Shown piece by piece: positions 1-8,761 of a stretch of DNA of 64,000 bases. A program made the position numbers and the translations under genes. Below the pieces are notes generated by a model that made no database searches, was not told where the DNA came from, and saw only the letters and a program-made list of their open reading frames with translations. Source of the DNA: Enterovibrio gelatinilyticus (lineage in GTDB: Bacteria; Pseudomonadota; Gammaproteobacteria; Enterobacterales; Vibrionaceae). How positions within the stretch are numbered: the first letter of the stretch is position 1; every line of letters starts with the position of its first letter. Where the stretch lies: NCBI RefSeq assembly GCF_028683095.1, contig NZ_JAJUBC010000004.1:124001-188000 (forward strand), in the 5' to 3' direction.

Positions 1-783
1 GTTCACAGAGCCATCACTGTTAAATTCTAACGAGTGACCAACATGACCCGTGGCATTGGTAAACTCGCCCGCAGCTAGGTTTACTGGTTTTTCGCCAGTA
101 GGATCAGTTGCTGTGTAGTAAACCGCCCACTTGTTCGGTGTCACATTGTCTTTGACGTAGTAAGTGGTGAGCTTATACGGCTGACCCAGTGAGTCAAAGA
201 TGGTTGCCGATGTTGCTTTGTTATACGTATCAGGGTCTTCGGAGTTGAACAGCGTCGGATCTTTCTCTTCACCGCCTGCTGGTAAGTTCAAGCCAATATC
301 AACATTTTCCGACGCGCGTGGCTGACCAAATTGATCCGGCACATTCAGGGACTTTGGCTCAAATGAACCCACTTGCAAGGTTTCATTGTCGACATTGTAG
401 CCAAGAAGAAACTGCCCTTCGGAGTTCACGATGTTATTGTTTTTGTCCAAATGGAATGCGCCGTTACGCGTCAGCTGGTTTGTTTGTGTCGCAAGGTTGT
501 CGTTTGCCACCGCAAAGTAACCATTACCACTGATTCGTAGGTCAAGCGGATTATTGGTATAAATGCTTGAACCTTCGTGGAATTGCTGTGCAACGATAGA
601 CGTTTGTACGCCACTACCTGTTGTGGTTTTCGCGTTCGAGAAAATCGACGCGGAGTAGACATCACCGAATTCAGCACGCGACTCTTTAAAACCAAAAGTG
701 TTGGCGTTCGCAATGTTGTTACTGGTGGTGTTCATGTCTTTTTGAGCTGCCGCTAGGCCACTCAGTGCGATATTCAATGCCAT
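1..783 (-). CDS. flgE: Flagellar hook protein FlgE, N-terminal part (cut by window edge)
   Basis: FlgE polymerises into the flagellar hook. The ATG at 783 opens 261 codons without a stop, and the frame runs off the left edge, so only the N-terminal part is present. The protein starts MALNIALSGLAAAQKDMNTT and continues with NNIANANTFGFKES, the conserved rod/hook/filament N-terminal motif shared by axial flagellar proteins. Further in, a stretch with SGNGYFAV and LTRNGAFHLD is typical of FlgE D1/D2. It lies 28 bp downstream of flgD in the same direction and belongs to the flgBCDE operon. The identification is firm; the length is unknown. Confidence 0.93.
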   Translation of the reverse strand, partial: MALNIALSGLAAAQKDMNTTSNNIANANTFGFKESRAEFGDVYSASIFSNAKTTTGSGVQTSIVAQQFHEGSSIYTNNPLDLRISGNGYFAVANDNLATQTNQLTRNGAFHLDKNNNIVNSEGQFLLGYNVDNETLQVGSFEPKSLNVPDQFGQPRASENVDIGLNLPAGGEEKDPTLFNSEDPDTYNKATSATIFDSLGQPYKLTTYYVKDNVTPNKWAVYYTATDPTGEKPVNLAAGEFTNATGHVGHSLEFNSDGSVN

Positions 784-811
784 TGCTGGAACTCCTCTGT
801 CCTTTTAGCTT

Positions 812-1564
812 TTAGCTTTTACCCGCGCCGCTGACGCCAGCTTTACCTACTTCAAGCACTTCGGTGAGTTTGACCGGAGATGCATAACCCGCGATGTTTA
901 ACATCACATTGCCGTCACCATTGCCCAATAGGACGCTGTTAACGTTGGCATACGTTGAAAGCTCGAAATCTTGTGATTTACCGTCAATGTTGCCACTAAC
1001 ATTCATGCTGTAGTTGCCTTCCGGCAGAGCCTGACCCGCATCGTCTTTACCATCCCATTCAACACGATGGTCACCAGGCGATTTAGCACCAAGGCTAAAG
1101 CTTCGTAGCAATTCACCTCGGTCATTTTGAATTCGGACAATGACATCGTTCAATGCTTGCGGCAGTTTCACCATGCCTGCGATGCCACCTTCAGCTGATT
1201 TAAAACCACCGTTGCCCGGAACTAACACGTCTTGACCCACTAACGAGGATGCCTGAAGCGCCTGACTTGATGTCATCGCAGCGTTCAATGAACCAAACTG
1301 CTCGTTCATTTTGCCAATGCCATCAACGGTGGCGAATGATGCCATTTGCGCGATCATTTGTTCGTTATCAACCGGTTTGAACGGGTCTTGGTTCGCAAGC
1401 TGCTTGGTCAATAGCGAGAGAAAGTCTTCTTGATTCAGGTCGGTTTGACCTGTGACCTTTTCGCCCGTATCACCGCGCTCTGTGCGTTGCTTTTCTTGTA
1501 GGGCTTTCAGTTGGTCAATGTAGCTACCGCCACCTGCACCACCTGCGCCATCAATCGGATTCAT
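812..1564 (-). CDS. flgD: Flagellar hook capping protein FlgD
   Basis: FlgD forms the cap on which hook subunits assemble and acts outside the cell at the tip of the growing hook. The 250-residue product has the conserved N-terminal block LNQEDFLSLLTKQLANQDPFKP (residues about 43-64) and the next conserved segment ending in ATVDGI. A FlgD Ig-like/tudor C-terminal region follows (VEWDGKDDAGQALPEGNYSM). The very N-terminus is rich in glycine. The gene lies between flgC and flgE with short gaps, so it should be co-transcribed from the sigma-54 promoter ahead of flgB. Confidence 0.95.
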   Translation of the reverse strand: MNPIDGAGGAGGGSYIDQLKALQEKQRTERGDTGEKVTGQTDLNQEDFLSLLTKQLANQDPFKPVDNEQMIAQMASFATVDGIGKMNEQFGSLNAAMTSSQALQASSLVGQDVLVPGNGGFKSAEGGIAGMVKLPQALNDVIVRIQNDRGELLRSFSLGAKSPGDHRVEWDGKDDAGQALPEGNYSMNVSGNIDGKSQDFELSTYANVNSVLLGNGDGNVMLNIAGYASPVKLTEVLEVGKAGVSGAGKS

Positions 1565-1581
1565 AATGCCGTCCTCCTACC

Positions 1582-1998
1582 TTACTTGCCCATCTGTAGG
1601 GTACGCATCAGCATTTGTTTACTGGCTTCTGCGACTTCTACATTGGTTTGATAGGAACGGGATGCGGAAATCATATTCGCCATCTCTTCCATCACGTTGA
1701 CGTTCGGTTTGAAAATGTAACCTTCAGCATTCGCCATCGGATGCTCAGGGTTATATTCAGCGCGAAGCGGCTTTTGGCTTTCGACAATGCCCTCTACACG
1801 CACAGGAACACTGGAGCCTTGTTGGCCGGTGAATTTGTTTAATTCCGCAGCAAAAATTGGGTGGCGCGCTTTATATGTTTCTTCTGCAGAACTGCTAACA
1901 GAGTTCGCGTTCGCCAGATTGCTGGACGTGGTATTCAGTCGAACAGACTCTGCACTCATCGCAGAACCAGTGACGTTGAACACATTAAATAGACTCAT
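1582..1998 (-). CDS. flgC: Flagellar basal-body rod protein FlgC
   Basis: FlgC is a proximal rod subunit. The 138-residue product has the axial-protein N-terminus (SAMSAESVRLNTTSSNLANAN) and the conserved C-terminal coiled-coil segment with NVNVMEEMANMISASRSYQ and a final MLMRTLQMGK, which together define FlgC. Length matches the family. The start codon lies 3 bp beyond the flgB stop, so the two genes are probably translationally coupled. Confidence 0.96.
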   Translation of the reverse strand: MSLFNVFNVTGSAMSAESVRLNTTSSNLANANSVSSSAEETYKARHPIFAAELNKFTGQQGSSVPVRVEGIVESQKPLRAEYNPEHPMANAEGYIFKPNVNVMEEMANMISASRSYQTNVEVAEASKQMLMRTLQMGK

Positions 1999-2001
1999 CC
2001 A

Positions 2002-2397
2002 TTAATCCCCTTTCAATGCCTTGGACATGTTTTTAAATTTTGCGCCAAGGAAATCCAACGATGCCTGATACTCAAGGGCGTTTTGCATAAACAGGTTGCG
2101 CTCAACTTGCGCATCCACTGTATTGCCATCGCCGGTATCAGGTTGATTTGGAATACGATACATTTTTTGACCACTAACGTTTGTAGAGGCAGTAATATGC
2201 CGCCCATCCGTTCTGCTTAGGCCAATGCTTGCCCCAGAGGTTGCCGCTTTCAGAGCGCGTTCGAAGTCAACATCTTGCGCTTTATATCCCGGCGTATTTG
2301 CATTCGCCAAGTTACTTGCAAGGGTTTCAGCCCTTTGACCACGCACCCCTACGGTGTGTTGATGTATACCCAGCGCTTTGTCGAACGATATCGCCAT
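2002..2397 (-). CDS. flgB: Flagellar basal-body rod protein FlgB
   Basis: FlgB is a proximal rod subunit, first gene of the flgBCDE... operon. The 131-residue protein contains the rod-protein motif RAETLASNLANANTPGYKAQ near the N-terminus and the FlgB C-terminal helix (NALEYQASLDFLGAKFKNM). A purine-rich ribosome site (GGAGGTTGC) precedes the ATG. A sigma-54 promoter sequence lies about 35 bp upstream, consistent with the flagellar class III hierarchy of vibrios, in which FlrC activates sigma-54 transcription. Confidence 0.96.
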   Translation of the reverse strand: MAISFDKALGIHQHTVGVRGQRAETLASNLANANTPGYKAQDVDFERALKAATSGASIGLSRTDGRHITASTNVSGQKMYRIPNQPDTGDGNTVDAQVERNLFMQNALEYQASLDFLGAKFKNMSKALKGD

Positions 2398-2430
2398 GAG
2401 GCAACCTCCTAAACTTTACTACCCAAACAA

Positions 2431-2448
2431 AAGCAATAGTGATGCCAA
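2431..2448 (-). promoter_or_regulatory. Sigma-54 promoter of flgB operon
   Basis: On the minus strand the sequence reads TTGGCATCACTATTGCTT, which matches the sigma-54 consensus TTGGCACN5TTGC with GG and GC separated by 10 bases. It lies 34-51 bases upstream of the flgB start. Flagellar middle genes of vibrios are sigma-54/FlrC dependent, so this fits the operon it precedes. Confidence 0.8.
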
Positions 2449-2549
2449 CTTTATACTTTTTCCTTTGAGTCACTGACATGCGCATAGATTTCAGTCAATT
2501 ATCGACTATTCGCTTTCTATGACGGCGTTCGCGAAGGAATGTCAGGCAT

Positions 2550-2581
2550 AAAAAAAGCGGCAACTTCTGTGCCGCTTTTTA
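2550..2581 (-). terminator. Intrinsic terminator after cheR
   Basis: An inverted repeat (AGCGGCA/TGCCGCT, 7-base loop) is flanked by an A-run on one side and a T-run on the other, so it can work in both directions. On the minus strand it follows the cheR stop by about 15 bases and ends in seven Ts. It separates the cheV-cheR transcript from the flgB promoter region. Confidence 0.85.
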
Positions 2582-2596
2582 CCATGCTGCTCTGCA

Positions 2597-3424
2597 CTAC
2601 TTCAATTTGTAGATAATGCCTGGGTTGCAGCGAATCATTTCGAAGCGGTCTGTCAGACCTGTCAACGATTCTGAAGCGCCCAACAACAAATACCCGCCAG
2701 GGTTTAAGCTGCCCGCCATTTGATTCAGCACTTGTGATTTCATATCTGGTGAAAAATAAATCAATACGTTACGACAGAAGATGATGTCAAACTTGCCGAG
2801 CATGCTGTAACTGTCCATCAAGTTTTGTGGCTTGAAGGTCACCATACGCTTCAGCGTGTCTTTCACTGCCATCCTGCTGTCACCCGCATCTTCAAAAAAC
2901 TGACGCTTGCGTTCAGGCGATAAACCACGACTTAACGCGAGGTTGTCATACACACCAGCACGACAGTTTTCCAACATAGTTGACGAAATATCTGTCGCCG
3001 TTATTGAAACGTTACTCAGAAGCCCCGGCTTTCTCGCTTGAACTTCCTGAATCGTCATAGCAATAGAGTAAGGTTCTTGACCGGACGAACTTGCCGCCGA
3101 CCAGATCTTAATTGGACGCCTACCTTCAGCCACTTCTGGAAGTAACTTGTTTGCAAGCACTTCAAATGGATAAGTATCGCGAAACCACAACGTTTCATTG
3201 GTCGTCATGGCATCAATGGCTGCAACAGCAAGATCGCGGTTCCGATTGGTTAGCACAAGTTGAAACAACTCCGTCATTGACGCGAGTTTATATCGACTAA
3301 TTAGCGGACTAAGCCTGCTTCTTACTAGATATTGCTTGCTGTCACCAAGAACGATGCCACATTTGCCTTCAAGGTATTTACAAAAATCACGGTACTCTTG
3401 CTCGGTGATCGCTATATTCGTCAT
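2597..3424 (-). CDS. cheR: Chemotaxis protein methyltransferase CheR
   Basis: CheR methylates glutamates of chemoreceptors using S-adenosylmethionine. The 275-residue protein has an all-helical N-terminal domain (about 1-75) and a Rossmann-type methyltransferase domain. Visible signatures are TTNETLWFRD, the SAM-binding IWSAASSSGQEPYSIAM (about 108-124) and DIIFCRNVLIYF (about 213-224). Position between the flg operon and cheV on the same strand is the usual vibrio arrangement, and cheV-cheR are 6 bp apart, so they form an operon. Confidence 0.96.
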   Translation of the reverse strand: MTNIAITEQEYRDFCKYLEGKCGIVLGDSKQYLVRSRLSPLISRYKLASMTELFQLVLTNRNRDLAVAAIDAMTTNETLWFRDTYPFEVLANKLLPEVAEGRRPIKIWSAASSSGQEPYSIAMTIQEVQARKPGLLSNVSITATDISSTMLENCRAGVYDNLALSRGLSPERKRQFFEDAGDSRMAVKDTLKRMVTFKPQNLMDSYSMLGKFDIIFCRNVLIYFSPDMKSQVLNQMAGSLNPGGYLLLGASESLTGLTDRFEMIRCNPGIIYKLK

Positions 3425-3430
3425 GGATTA

Positions 3431-4363
3431 TTATTCTTGGCCTTTAACCGCATTTATCACTGCCGCACTCAATTCATCAGGGTCAAACTTGGGAATAAAT
3501 GCATCCGCACCTACTCGTTTGACCATGGCTTCATTGAATACACCACTGAGAGATGAGTGCAATACTACATGAAGATCCTTAAGATTCGGATCCTTTTTGA
3601 TTTCAGTGGTTAACGTATAACCATCCATTTCTGGCATTTCAATATCAGAGATAACAAGCGCAATTTTATCGTAGATACGACCTTCTTTTGCTAGCTCTTG
3701 AAGCTTGATCAATGCATCACGTCCATCATGCGCTAACAGAACTTCGTAACCGATCGTCTCTACCGCTCGCTTCACCTGGCGACGAGCAACACTTGAATCA
3801 TCTGCCACGAGGACAATGTTTGCCGCCTCACCACCTTCTTCAAACACAGGCTTCTGAGCAAGCACTTCATCACTAATCGCTTCATTGACAGGCGAAATCT
3901 CATTCAGGATTTTTTCCACATCAAGAATTTCTACCAACTCACCTTCAATTTCGGTGACTGCAGTCAGGTAGTTCGATTTTCCGGTACCTTCTGGTGGTGG
4001 CAAAATCGCTTCCCAGTGCATATTAACAATGCGCTCAACCGATCCCACTAAGAAGCCCTGAGTCGAACGGTTGAATTCCGAAATAATAATAAAACGGTTC
4101 TCTGGATCAGAAATCGGCAAGCCGCCAGTAGCGAGACTCATATCAATGACAGAAATCGTTTGACCGCGAATATGAGCAACACCTTTAACCAATGGGTGAA
4201 GATTTGGCATGGACGTTAGCTTAGGGCACTGGAGAACTTCCTTTACTTTAAATACGTTAATGCCATAACGCTGCTTACGCATCAAACGGAAGGTCAATAG
4301 TTCTAATCGGTTCTGGCCCACAAGTTGTGTGCGCTGATTGACCGTATCAAGAATCCCCGACAT
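3431..4363 (-). CDS. cheV: Chemotaxis coupling protein CheV
   Basis: CheV couples chemoreceptors to CheA and carries its own receiver domain. The start is set at ATG 4363 (MSGILDTVNQRTQLVG), giving 310 residues; an upstream extension in frame has no support. Residues about 10-160 form a CheW-like domain (RYGINVFKVKEVLQ, GVAHIRGQTISVIDM). Residues about 185-310 form a response-regulator domain with LVADDSS and the likely phosphoacceptor aspartate in VISDIEMPEMDGY. It is divergent from flgA, with 131 bp between the starts. Confidence 0.96.
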   Translation of the reverse strand: MSGILDTVNQRTQLVGQNRLELLTFRLMRKQRYGINVFKVKEVLQCPKLTSMPNLHPLVKGVAHIRGQTISVIDMSLATGGLPISDPENRFIIISEFNRSTQGFLVGSVERIVNMHWEAILPPPEGTGKSNYLTAVTEIEGELVEILDVEKILNEISPVNEAISDEVLAQKPVFEEGGEAANIVLVADDSSVARRQVKRAVETIGYEVLLAHDGRDALIKLQELAKEGRIYDKIALVISDIEMPEMDGYTLTTEIKKDPNLKDLHVVLHSSLSGVFNEAMVKRVGADAFIPKFDPDELSAAVINAVKGQE

Positions 4364-4430
4364 AAGATAAACTCCATATTGCCTTGTAATTGTTATCGTA
4401 TTGCAGCAAGCGCATTCTCTGGCGTCACAT

Positions 4431-4448
4431 GTTGGCACGCAAGTTGAA
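4431..4448 (+). promoter_or_regulatory. Candidate sigma-54 promoter of flgA
   Basis: The plus strand reads GTTGGCACGCAAGTTGAAAG around here: a perfect TTGGCACG -24 element, then TTGA where TTGC is expected at -12. It ends about 46 bp before the flgA start. The imperfect -12 leaves some doubt. Confidence 0.5.
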
Positions 4449-4494
4449 AGCACACTGCAGCTATTTATTTATCATACTAACCAATTTGAGACAT

Positions 4495-5193
4495 ATGTGT
4501 TATCAACGATTAGTCTGGCTCTTTATCGGCACATTTCTCAGTGGCTTTAGCTCAATTATAGCCGCTGCTCCAGTAAATCAACTTGAAGCTGTAAAAGAAG
4601 CTGCGGAGGCACATGTAGAAACGCTTATAACGACACCAGAATTCGGAAAACTAGAAGTCGAAGCGGGTCATTTGGACTCGAGATTAACGCTATCTAACTG
4701 CCCGTCGCCTCTTCAAACCATCGTGCCTGGTCGCCAGTCTCTCAATAAAAGCGTCACCGTGCTGGTCAGCTGCAAAGAAGACAACTGGCAAGTCTACGTA
4801 CCCGTTCAAATTCGACTCATGACGCCCATCGTTGTGGCTAGACGCCCGATGGACCGCGGCGTAACCATTAGCCAAAGTGACTTAATCGTTCAGTTGGTTG
4901 ACGCGCGATTTCAGCGAGGGCAGACCTATACAAATCCTTCCACGATTATTGGGTCTAGAATTAAACGAGTGGTAGGCATTGGCGAACCGATACAAGGCAA
5001 CGACATTTGCATGGTATGTAGGAATGACGAAGTCGTTATTACGGCGTCCGGTAACGGACTGAATATTATTGCAAAAGGTACGGCATTAAGTGATGGTGCT
5101 CTCGGTGAGCAAATTAAAATCCGTAACAGCAAATCGAATCGGATTGTGGATGGTACAATTACCTCAGTCGGCCAAGTCGCAGTAAAATTCTAA
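4495..5193 (+). CDS. flgA: Flagellar P-ring assembly chaperone FlgA
   Basis: FlgA is a periplasmic chaperone for P-ring formation. The start at ATG 4495 (MCYQRLVWLFIGTFLSGF) gives 232 residues and a proper signal peptide ending near IIAAA. The C-terminal part is a SAF domain typical of FlgA (VVARRPMDRGVTISQSDL; IVGSRIKRVVGIGEPIQ-like; VVITASGNGLNIIAKG; NRIVDGTITSVG). It lies upstream of flgM and flgN on the same strand, and opposite to cheV, the conserved order in Vibrio. Confidence 0.95.
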   Translation: MCYQRLVWLFIGTFLSGFSSIIAAAPVNQLEAVKEAAEAHVETLITTPEFGKLEVEAGHLDSRLTLSNCPSPLQTIVPGRQSLNKSVTVLVSCKEDNWQVYVPVQIRLMTPIVVARRPMDRGVTISQSDLIVQLVDARFQRGQTYTNPSTIIGSRIKRVVGIGEPIQGNDICMVCRNDEVVITASGNGLNIIAKGTALSDGALGEQIKIRNSKSNRIVDGTITSVGQVAVKF

Positions 5194-5211
5194 CTTGATG
5201 CAATTAAGTGC

Positions 5212-5238
5212 TAAAGTTCATATGAGTACAGCCGATAC
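5212..5238 (+). promoter_or_regulatory. Sigma-28 (FliA) promoter of flgM
   Basis: TAAA at 5212-5215, a 15-base spacer, then GCCGATAC at 5231-5238: an almost exact match to the flagellar sigma-28 consensus TAAA-N15-GCCGATAA. It lies 41 bp upstream of flgM, whose product is the anti-sigma-28 factor, so it provides the classic negative feedback. Confidence 0.88.
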
Positions 5239-5278
5239 TGTGAGCAACAGAAGGTTCGGACATTTATAAGGCTTTATT

Positions 5279-5590
5279 ATGGCAAGTATCGATCATTTGC
5301 GTTCTGGTCAACCCATAAATACGAACAGAACCAATCAAAACAAAACTCAGAGCAGTTCAGTGGAATCCGGTGCAGCGCAGGTTAACAACCAACGCACTGA
5401 CGCATTCTCTATGAGTGACGAGAGCAAAGCTATTGGTGCCCTCAATCAACAAATGGCCAGTGAAAGTCATTTTGATAGCGCGAAAGTTGCGGCAATCAAA
5501 GCGGCCATTGCTAACGGCTCGTATAAAGTTGATGCAGACAAGTTGGCAAGTAATATGTTGAAGCATGAAGATGACTTCCGCGGAATCTAG
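5279..5590 (+). CDS. flgM: Anti-sigma-28 factor FlgM
   Basis: FlgM binds and inhibits sigma-28 until the hook is finished and FlgM is exported. The 103-residue product has the hydrophilic, disordered N-terminus and the conserved C-terminal helices (DSAKVAAIKAAIANGSYKVDADKLASNML) that contact sigma-28. A sigma-28 promoter precedes it and flgN follows 8 bp later. Confidence 0.95.
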   Translation: MASIDHLRSGQPINTNRTNQNKTQSSSVESGAAQVNNQRTDAFSMSDESKAIGALNQQMASESHFDSAKVAAIKAAIANGSYKVDADKLASNMLKHEDDFRGI

Positions 5591-5598
5591 CATTGCCC

Positions 5599-6030
5599 AT
5601 GTCTGACCAAGCAACAAGCTTTGAGCAATTCCTACAAGCACAGACAGATAATGTCAGTGAGCTTCTTGACGTCATGCAAAAAGAGACGTTAGCAATAGCA
5701 TCCAGAAAGTCCTCAGATATCGAATCATGTGCAAAACAAAAGCTTGCGCTTATACAGACGATCCAGCTTTGCGACGCTCAAATTGGTAAGTGCCAAGAGT
5801 CAGCAGCCCCTTCTGATGATGCCAAGCAAACCATTGATGAAATAAAAGCGACACTCGAACAATGTCATCAGCTCAATGAAGCCAACGGCATTGCATTGCA
5901 GCGCGCCCACCTCAGTATCCACAAACTCAGAAACCTATTCCAAGAAGCCGCAGGAAAACACGAAATGACTTACGACAGCGATGGTAAAGCCTCTGGCAGT
6001 CGTACTCTTGGAACCAATGTAAAAGCCTAA
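5599..6030 (+). CDS. flgN: Flagellar export chaperone FlgN
   Basis: FlgN is the cytoplasmic chaperone of the hook-filament junction proteins FlgK and FlgL. The start is placed at ATG 5599 (MSDQATSFEQFLQAQTDNV), giving 143 residues; a TTG two codons upstream is also possible. The protein is almost wholly helical with a FlgN-type C-terminus ending in DSDGKASGSRTLGTNVKA. It sits in the usual place after flgM. Confidence 0.92.
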   Translation: MSDQATSFEQFLQAQTDNVSELLDVMQKETLAIASRKSSDIESCAKQKLALIQTIQLCDAQIGKCQESAAPSDDAKQTIDEIKATLEQCHQLNEANGIALQRAHLSIHKLRNLFQEAAGKHEMTYDSDGKASGSRTLGTNVKA

Positions 6031-6194
6031 CCCTTCCTGATTCATCCGATGCCACACAGCTTTCCTACACTCGGCCCCCTTCCAGCACGCACTTTTTAAT
6101 CCTACAAAACCATTGAATCGTTTGGCACTTCATAAAAGACGATGTGAACGTTTACCTGCTACTGATCCCCAAAGTTAAGCTAACAGATAAAGAA

Positions 6195-6218
6195 AAAGCT
6201 GCCATAAGCAGCTTTGTT
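6195..6218 (+). terminator. Terminator between flgN and flgP
   Basis: An 8-bp perfect stem (AAAGCTGC/GCAGCTTT, 5-base loop) lies between the convergent flgN and flgP genes. Both strands have a short A/T tract next to the stem, so it can end transcription from either side. Confidence 0.6.
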
Positions 6219-6261
6219 AAATCACACAGATCGGTCTCGGGTATCAGCAGTAACCTTAGTG

Positions 6262-6690
6262 CTAGAAGATAATCGCATCATTACGTGGAACATGATGAGA
6301 TTCGCCATACTCTTTCATCTTGTTCATTTTGCGCAGATTTAGTTCTAGCTCTGTCACGTAGCTATCGCCGACTTGATAGCTCGCTATCACTTCTGCAGCT
6401 CGGATAATTCCGTCAGAAGCACCATGCGTTCGATCTTGCCCAAGCTGTTGATCATCAACTTGCGTTAGGCCGCTTACTCGAATGCCATATACTTGTTCAG
6501 ACAATTCTTTATAGGCCTCGAGTTTTGAGGCGCGCATGGCACGAAATTGTTTTTCTTCAAAAGTGTCACCACGTTGCGAACTGATCGACGCCGTACCCAC
6601 CGCTGACAACAGTTCTTCTGAGCGCATTTGAGTAATTGGCTGACATGCAGAAATCATCAGTAGCATGGCCAAAGATAACCAAATCTTCAT
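6262..6690 (-). CDS. flgP: Flagellar H-ring outer-membrane lipoprotein FlgP
   Basis: FlgP is an outer-membrane lipoprotein that builds the outer-membrane-associated basal disk (H ring) of the sheathed vibrio flagellum. Start at ATG 6690 (MKIWLSLAMLLMISACQP) gives 142 residues with a lipobox ISAC. An LPP20-like domain follows (MRASKLEAYKELSEQVYGIRV). It is downstream of flgO on the same strand, with 17 bp between. Confidence 0.9.
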   Translation of the reverse strand: MKIWLSLAMLLMISACQPITQMRSEELLSAVGTASISSQRGDTFEEKQFRAMRASKLEAYKELSEQVYGIRVSGLTQVDDQQLGQDRTHGASDGIIRAAEVIASYQVGDSYVTELELNLRKMNKMKEYGESHHVPRNDAIIF

Positions 6691-6707
6691 TGTGTCTCCA
6701 TGAACCA

Positions 6708-7343
6708 TTAAGGTTTCAAAATTATGGTATCAGGTAAGTGCTTTCTTTGATCGCCGCGAATAATCACGCCATCTTCGATACGCACTTTTCTCAAGGTATC
6801 TATATCTCTACCAATACGTTCTGCAGGCAAAAAGCCTTGTGCCGATGCAACCACAACACGTGAGCGCATACCAACAATTCGCGCATTGACAAGCACACCG
6901 CCACCTTGGCGAAGCATAGTGCCCGTTAGTACATAGTCAATTTGCTGTTCTGGGTGTAGTTCTTTCCAATCTCGGCTTAACGAGAAATCACCGTCTTCCG
7001 TCACACGTATTGTGCCCGTATTCTTGAAGTCAATGAGTGTGAAACCACGTCGCTGCATTTGATAAATCATTCCTTCAGTGACGGAGTTCCCCAGCCAGTT
7101 GGTTTGATTCATTTCTTCAACATCAACAAACGACACCACCGCCAGTGGTGTTCTCGCTGTGAGATAATTGTTGGTTTCTAGCAGTTCGTTAGCAAGACCG
7201 TCGAGGAAGTAATCCAGTGTATGCCTTGGCGTTTGTTGCAACAAAAACTCACTTCCCGCATACGGTTCTTTACCGTTATAAATAGGGTTGTAAGCGCAAG
7301 AAGCGGTTGCAAGACTCAGTAATATCACTATCCAGTTTTTCAT
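6708..7343 (-). CDS. flgO: Flagellar H-ring lipoprotein FlgO
   Basis: FlgO is an outer-membrane lipoprotein needed for stable outer-membrane anchoring of the vibrio flagellum. The start at ATG 7343 (MKNWIVILLSLATASCAYNP) yields 211 residues with lipobox TASC. The FlgO domain has the typical string LAVVSFVDVEEMNQTNWLGN and LTGTMLRQGGGVLVNARIV. Together with flgP and the divergent flgT it makes the known flgO-flgP-flgT locus. Confidence 0.92.
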   Translation of the reverse strand: MKNWIVILLSLATASCAYNPIYNGKEPYAGSEFLLQQTPRHTLDYFLDGLANELLETNNYLTARTPLAVVSFVDVEEMNQTNWLGNSVTEGMIYQMQRRGFTLIDFKNTGTIRVTEDGDFSLSRDWKELHPEQQIDYVLTGTMLRQGGGVLVNARIVGMRSRVVVASAQGFLPAERIGRDIDTLRKVRIEDGVIIRGDQRKHLPDTIILKP

Positions 7344-7547
7344 CGTTGTCTGGCTCCGGACACGTTTTAGGGTTGGCATAAGGCTCAACCGAGAAGAAAC
7401 GATAACAAATTTAAAGTTTCAACTTTTAGGAACATAATTTGCATCAATGAGGTTATATTTTGACTGTCATTGTTAACCGCATTGCCGCTTTTTCCGCGAT
7501 GTTATCTGGTCTAGCAATTTTTGTACCTACTATTGGAAGTCAGGGTC

Positions 7548-8681
7548 ATGCGCAAAAAAATCATTACGCCTTTAGTCACCTGTATGGCGTTGGCCAGTGC
7601 CGCCGCAAACGCTGCGTGGTATGAAGTGACGGGCACCAGTACCATTTTGGAAAGCACAGAACAAGCGAGAGAACGCGCACTTGAAGATGCGATTTTTCAG
7701 GCTTTAAAGTATTCAGGTGCCGACATTGCCGGGCTGGCAGAAATCCGCCCCTACCTGGCTGAATCTAAAAGTGATTACCAATTCAGCGGCAATGAAATTC
7801 GACACATTCAAGTACTTGATACCAAAGACCGCCGCGGTGTCATGAAATTGACGGCACGCATTGATATCTATCCAACGGCAAAAGCTTGCCACAAGAACCA
7901 ATACAAGAAAGGGCTGCTCATGAGCAGATTCAATATTGTATCTCCACAGCAAGCGGCATTGGGCGGCATTTTTCAGTTTGGTGATGATTTTACTGTGTTA
8001 CTTCAACGCCAATTTGAAACCCAAGCACAAAGCTTTGTCGCTCAAGGGATCACACCACACAATGTCTCCCCGACTCAGCCAGATGTTGCCGCTATGATCG
8101 CCGAAGACACTGGCGCTCAATACGTTCTGATTGGATCAATTACGGACATGTCGGCAACGCTTGATGAAAAAGTGCTGGTAAAAGACAAGACTAATCGTCA
8201 ATTAGCCATGTCTATCGATGTACTGGATGGAAAATCCGGTGAAGTGATATATCAAAATATTTATCGAGACATTGCAGCCTGGCCATTTGAACGTCACAGC
8301 AAAGTGGATACCAAAACGGCAAGGTTTTGGACGTCGCCCTATGGAGAAATGGCACAACGTGTGAGTCGCAATATTTTGCTCGATCTAGAAAGTAACCTTT
8401 CTTGTCGCGCAAGCACCCCAGAAGTGGTTTCCATTAATGGTCAGACTGGGCAGATAAGTGCCGGTCGCGTTCATGGCGTGAAATACGGTGATGAATTAGC
8501 ACTTTGGCACAATGCATCTTTCACGGATCAATATGGCGTCAACCGAACTCAACTTCGTAAAAGTGAAATGAAACTCACTGTCACTCGGGTTTATGAAAGC
8601 TCCGCAGAAATCTCTGTTTCGCCGCCAGAGTTAAGTCCAAGCATACAAATTGGTGATATGGTGACCAAACACGCGCTATAG
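7548..8681 (+). CDS. flgT: Flagellar H-ring assembly protein FlgT
   Basis: FlgT is a periplasmic protein that forms the H ring and supports assembly of the T ring and stator. The start at ATG 7548 (MRKKIITPLVTCMALASAA) gives 377 residues with a signal peptide cut near ANAA. The mature part begins with WYEVTGTSTILESTEQARERALEDAI, the N-terminal FlgT domain; a middle domain and a C-terminal segment with GRVHGVKYGDELALWH follow. It is divergent from flgO with about 200 bp of shared upstream DNA. Confidence 0.94.
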   Translation: MRKKIITPLVTCMALASAAANAAWYEVTGTSTILESTEQARERALEDAIFQALKYSGADIAGLAEIRPYLAESKSDYQFSGNEIRHIQVLDTKDRRGVMKLTARIDIYPTAKACHKNQYKKGLLMSRFNIVSPQQAALGGIFQFGDDFTVLLQRQFETQAQSFVAQGITPHNVSPTQPDVAAMIAEDTGAQYVLIGSITDMSATLDEKVLVKDKTNRQLAMSIDVLDGKSGEVIYQNIYRDIAAWPFERHSKVDTKTARFWTSPYGEMAQRVSRNILLDLESNLSCRASTPEVVSINGQTGQISAGRVHGVKYGDELALWHNASFTDQYGVNRTQLRKSEMKLTVTRVYESSAEISVSPPELSPSIQIGDMVTKHAL

Positions 8682-8716
8682 CGTCATGAAAGCCTTAACC
8701 TCAAGATTCTTTTAGG

Positions 8717-8722
8717 TATACT
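8717..8722 (+). promoter_or_regulatory. Likely -10 box of the tRNA-Arg promoter
   Basis: TATACT lies 40 bp upstream of the tRNA, with a weak -35 candidate (TTAACC) 16 bp before it. This would place the transcript start about 33 bases before the mature tRNA. Confidence 0.4.
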
Positions 8723-8761
8723 GATCGTCCGGCGTTTGCTTACAACACTGCAGCGCCTTTC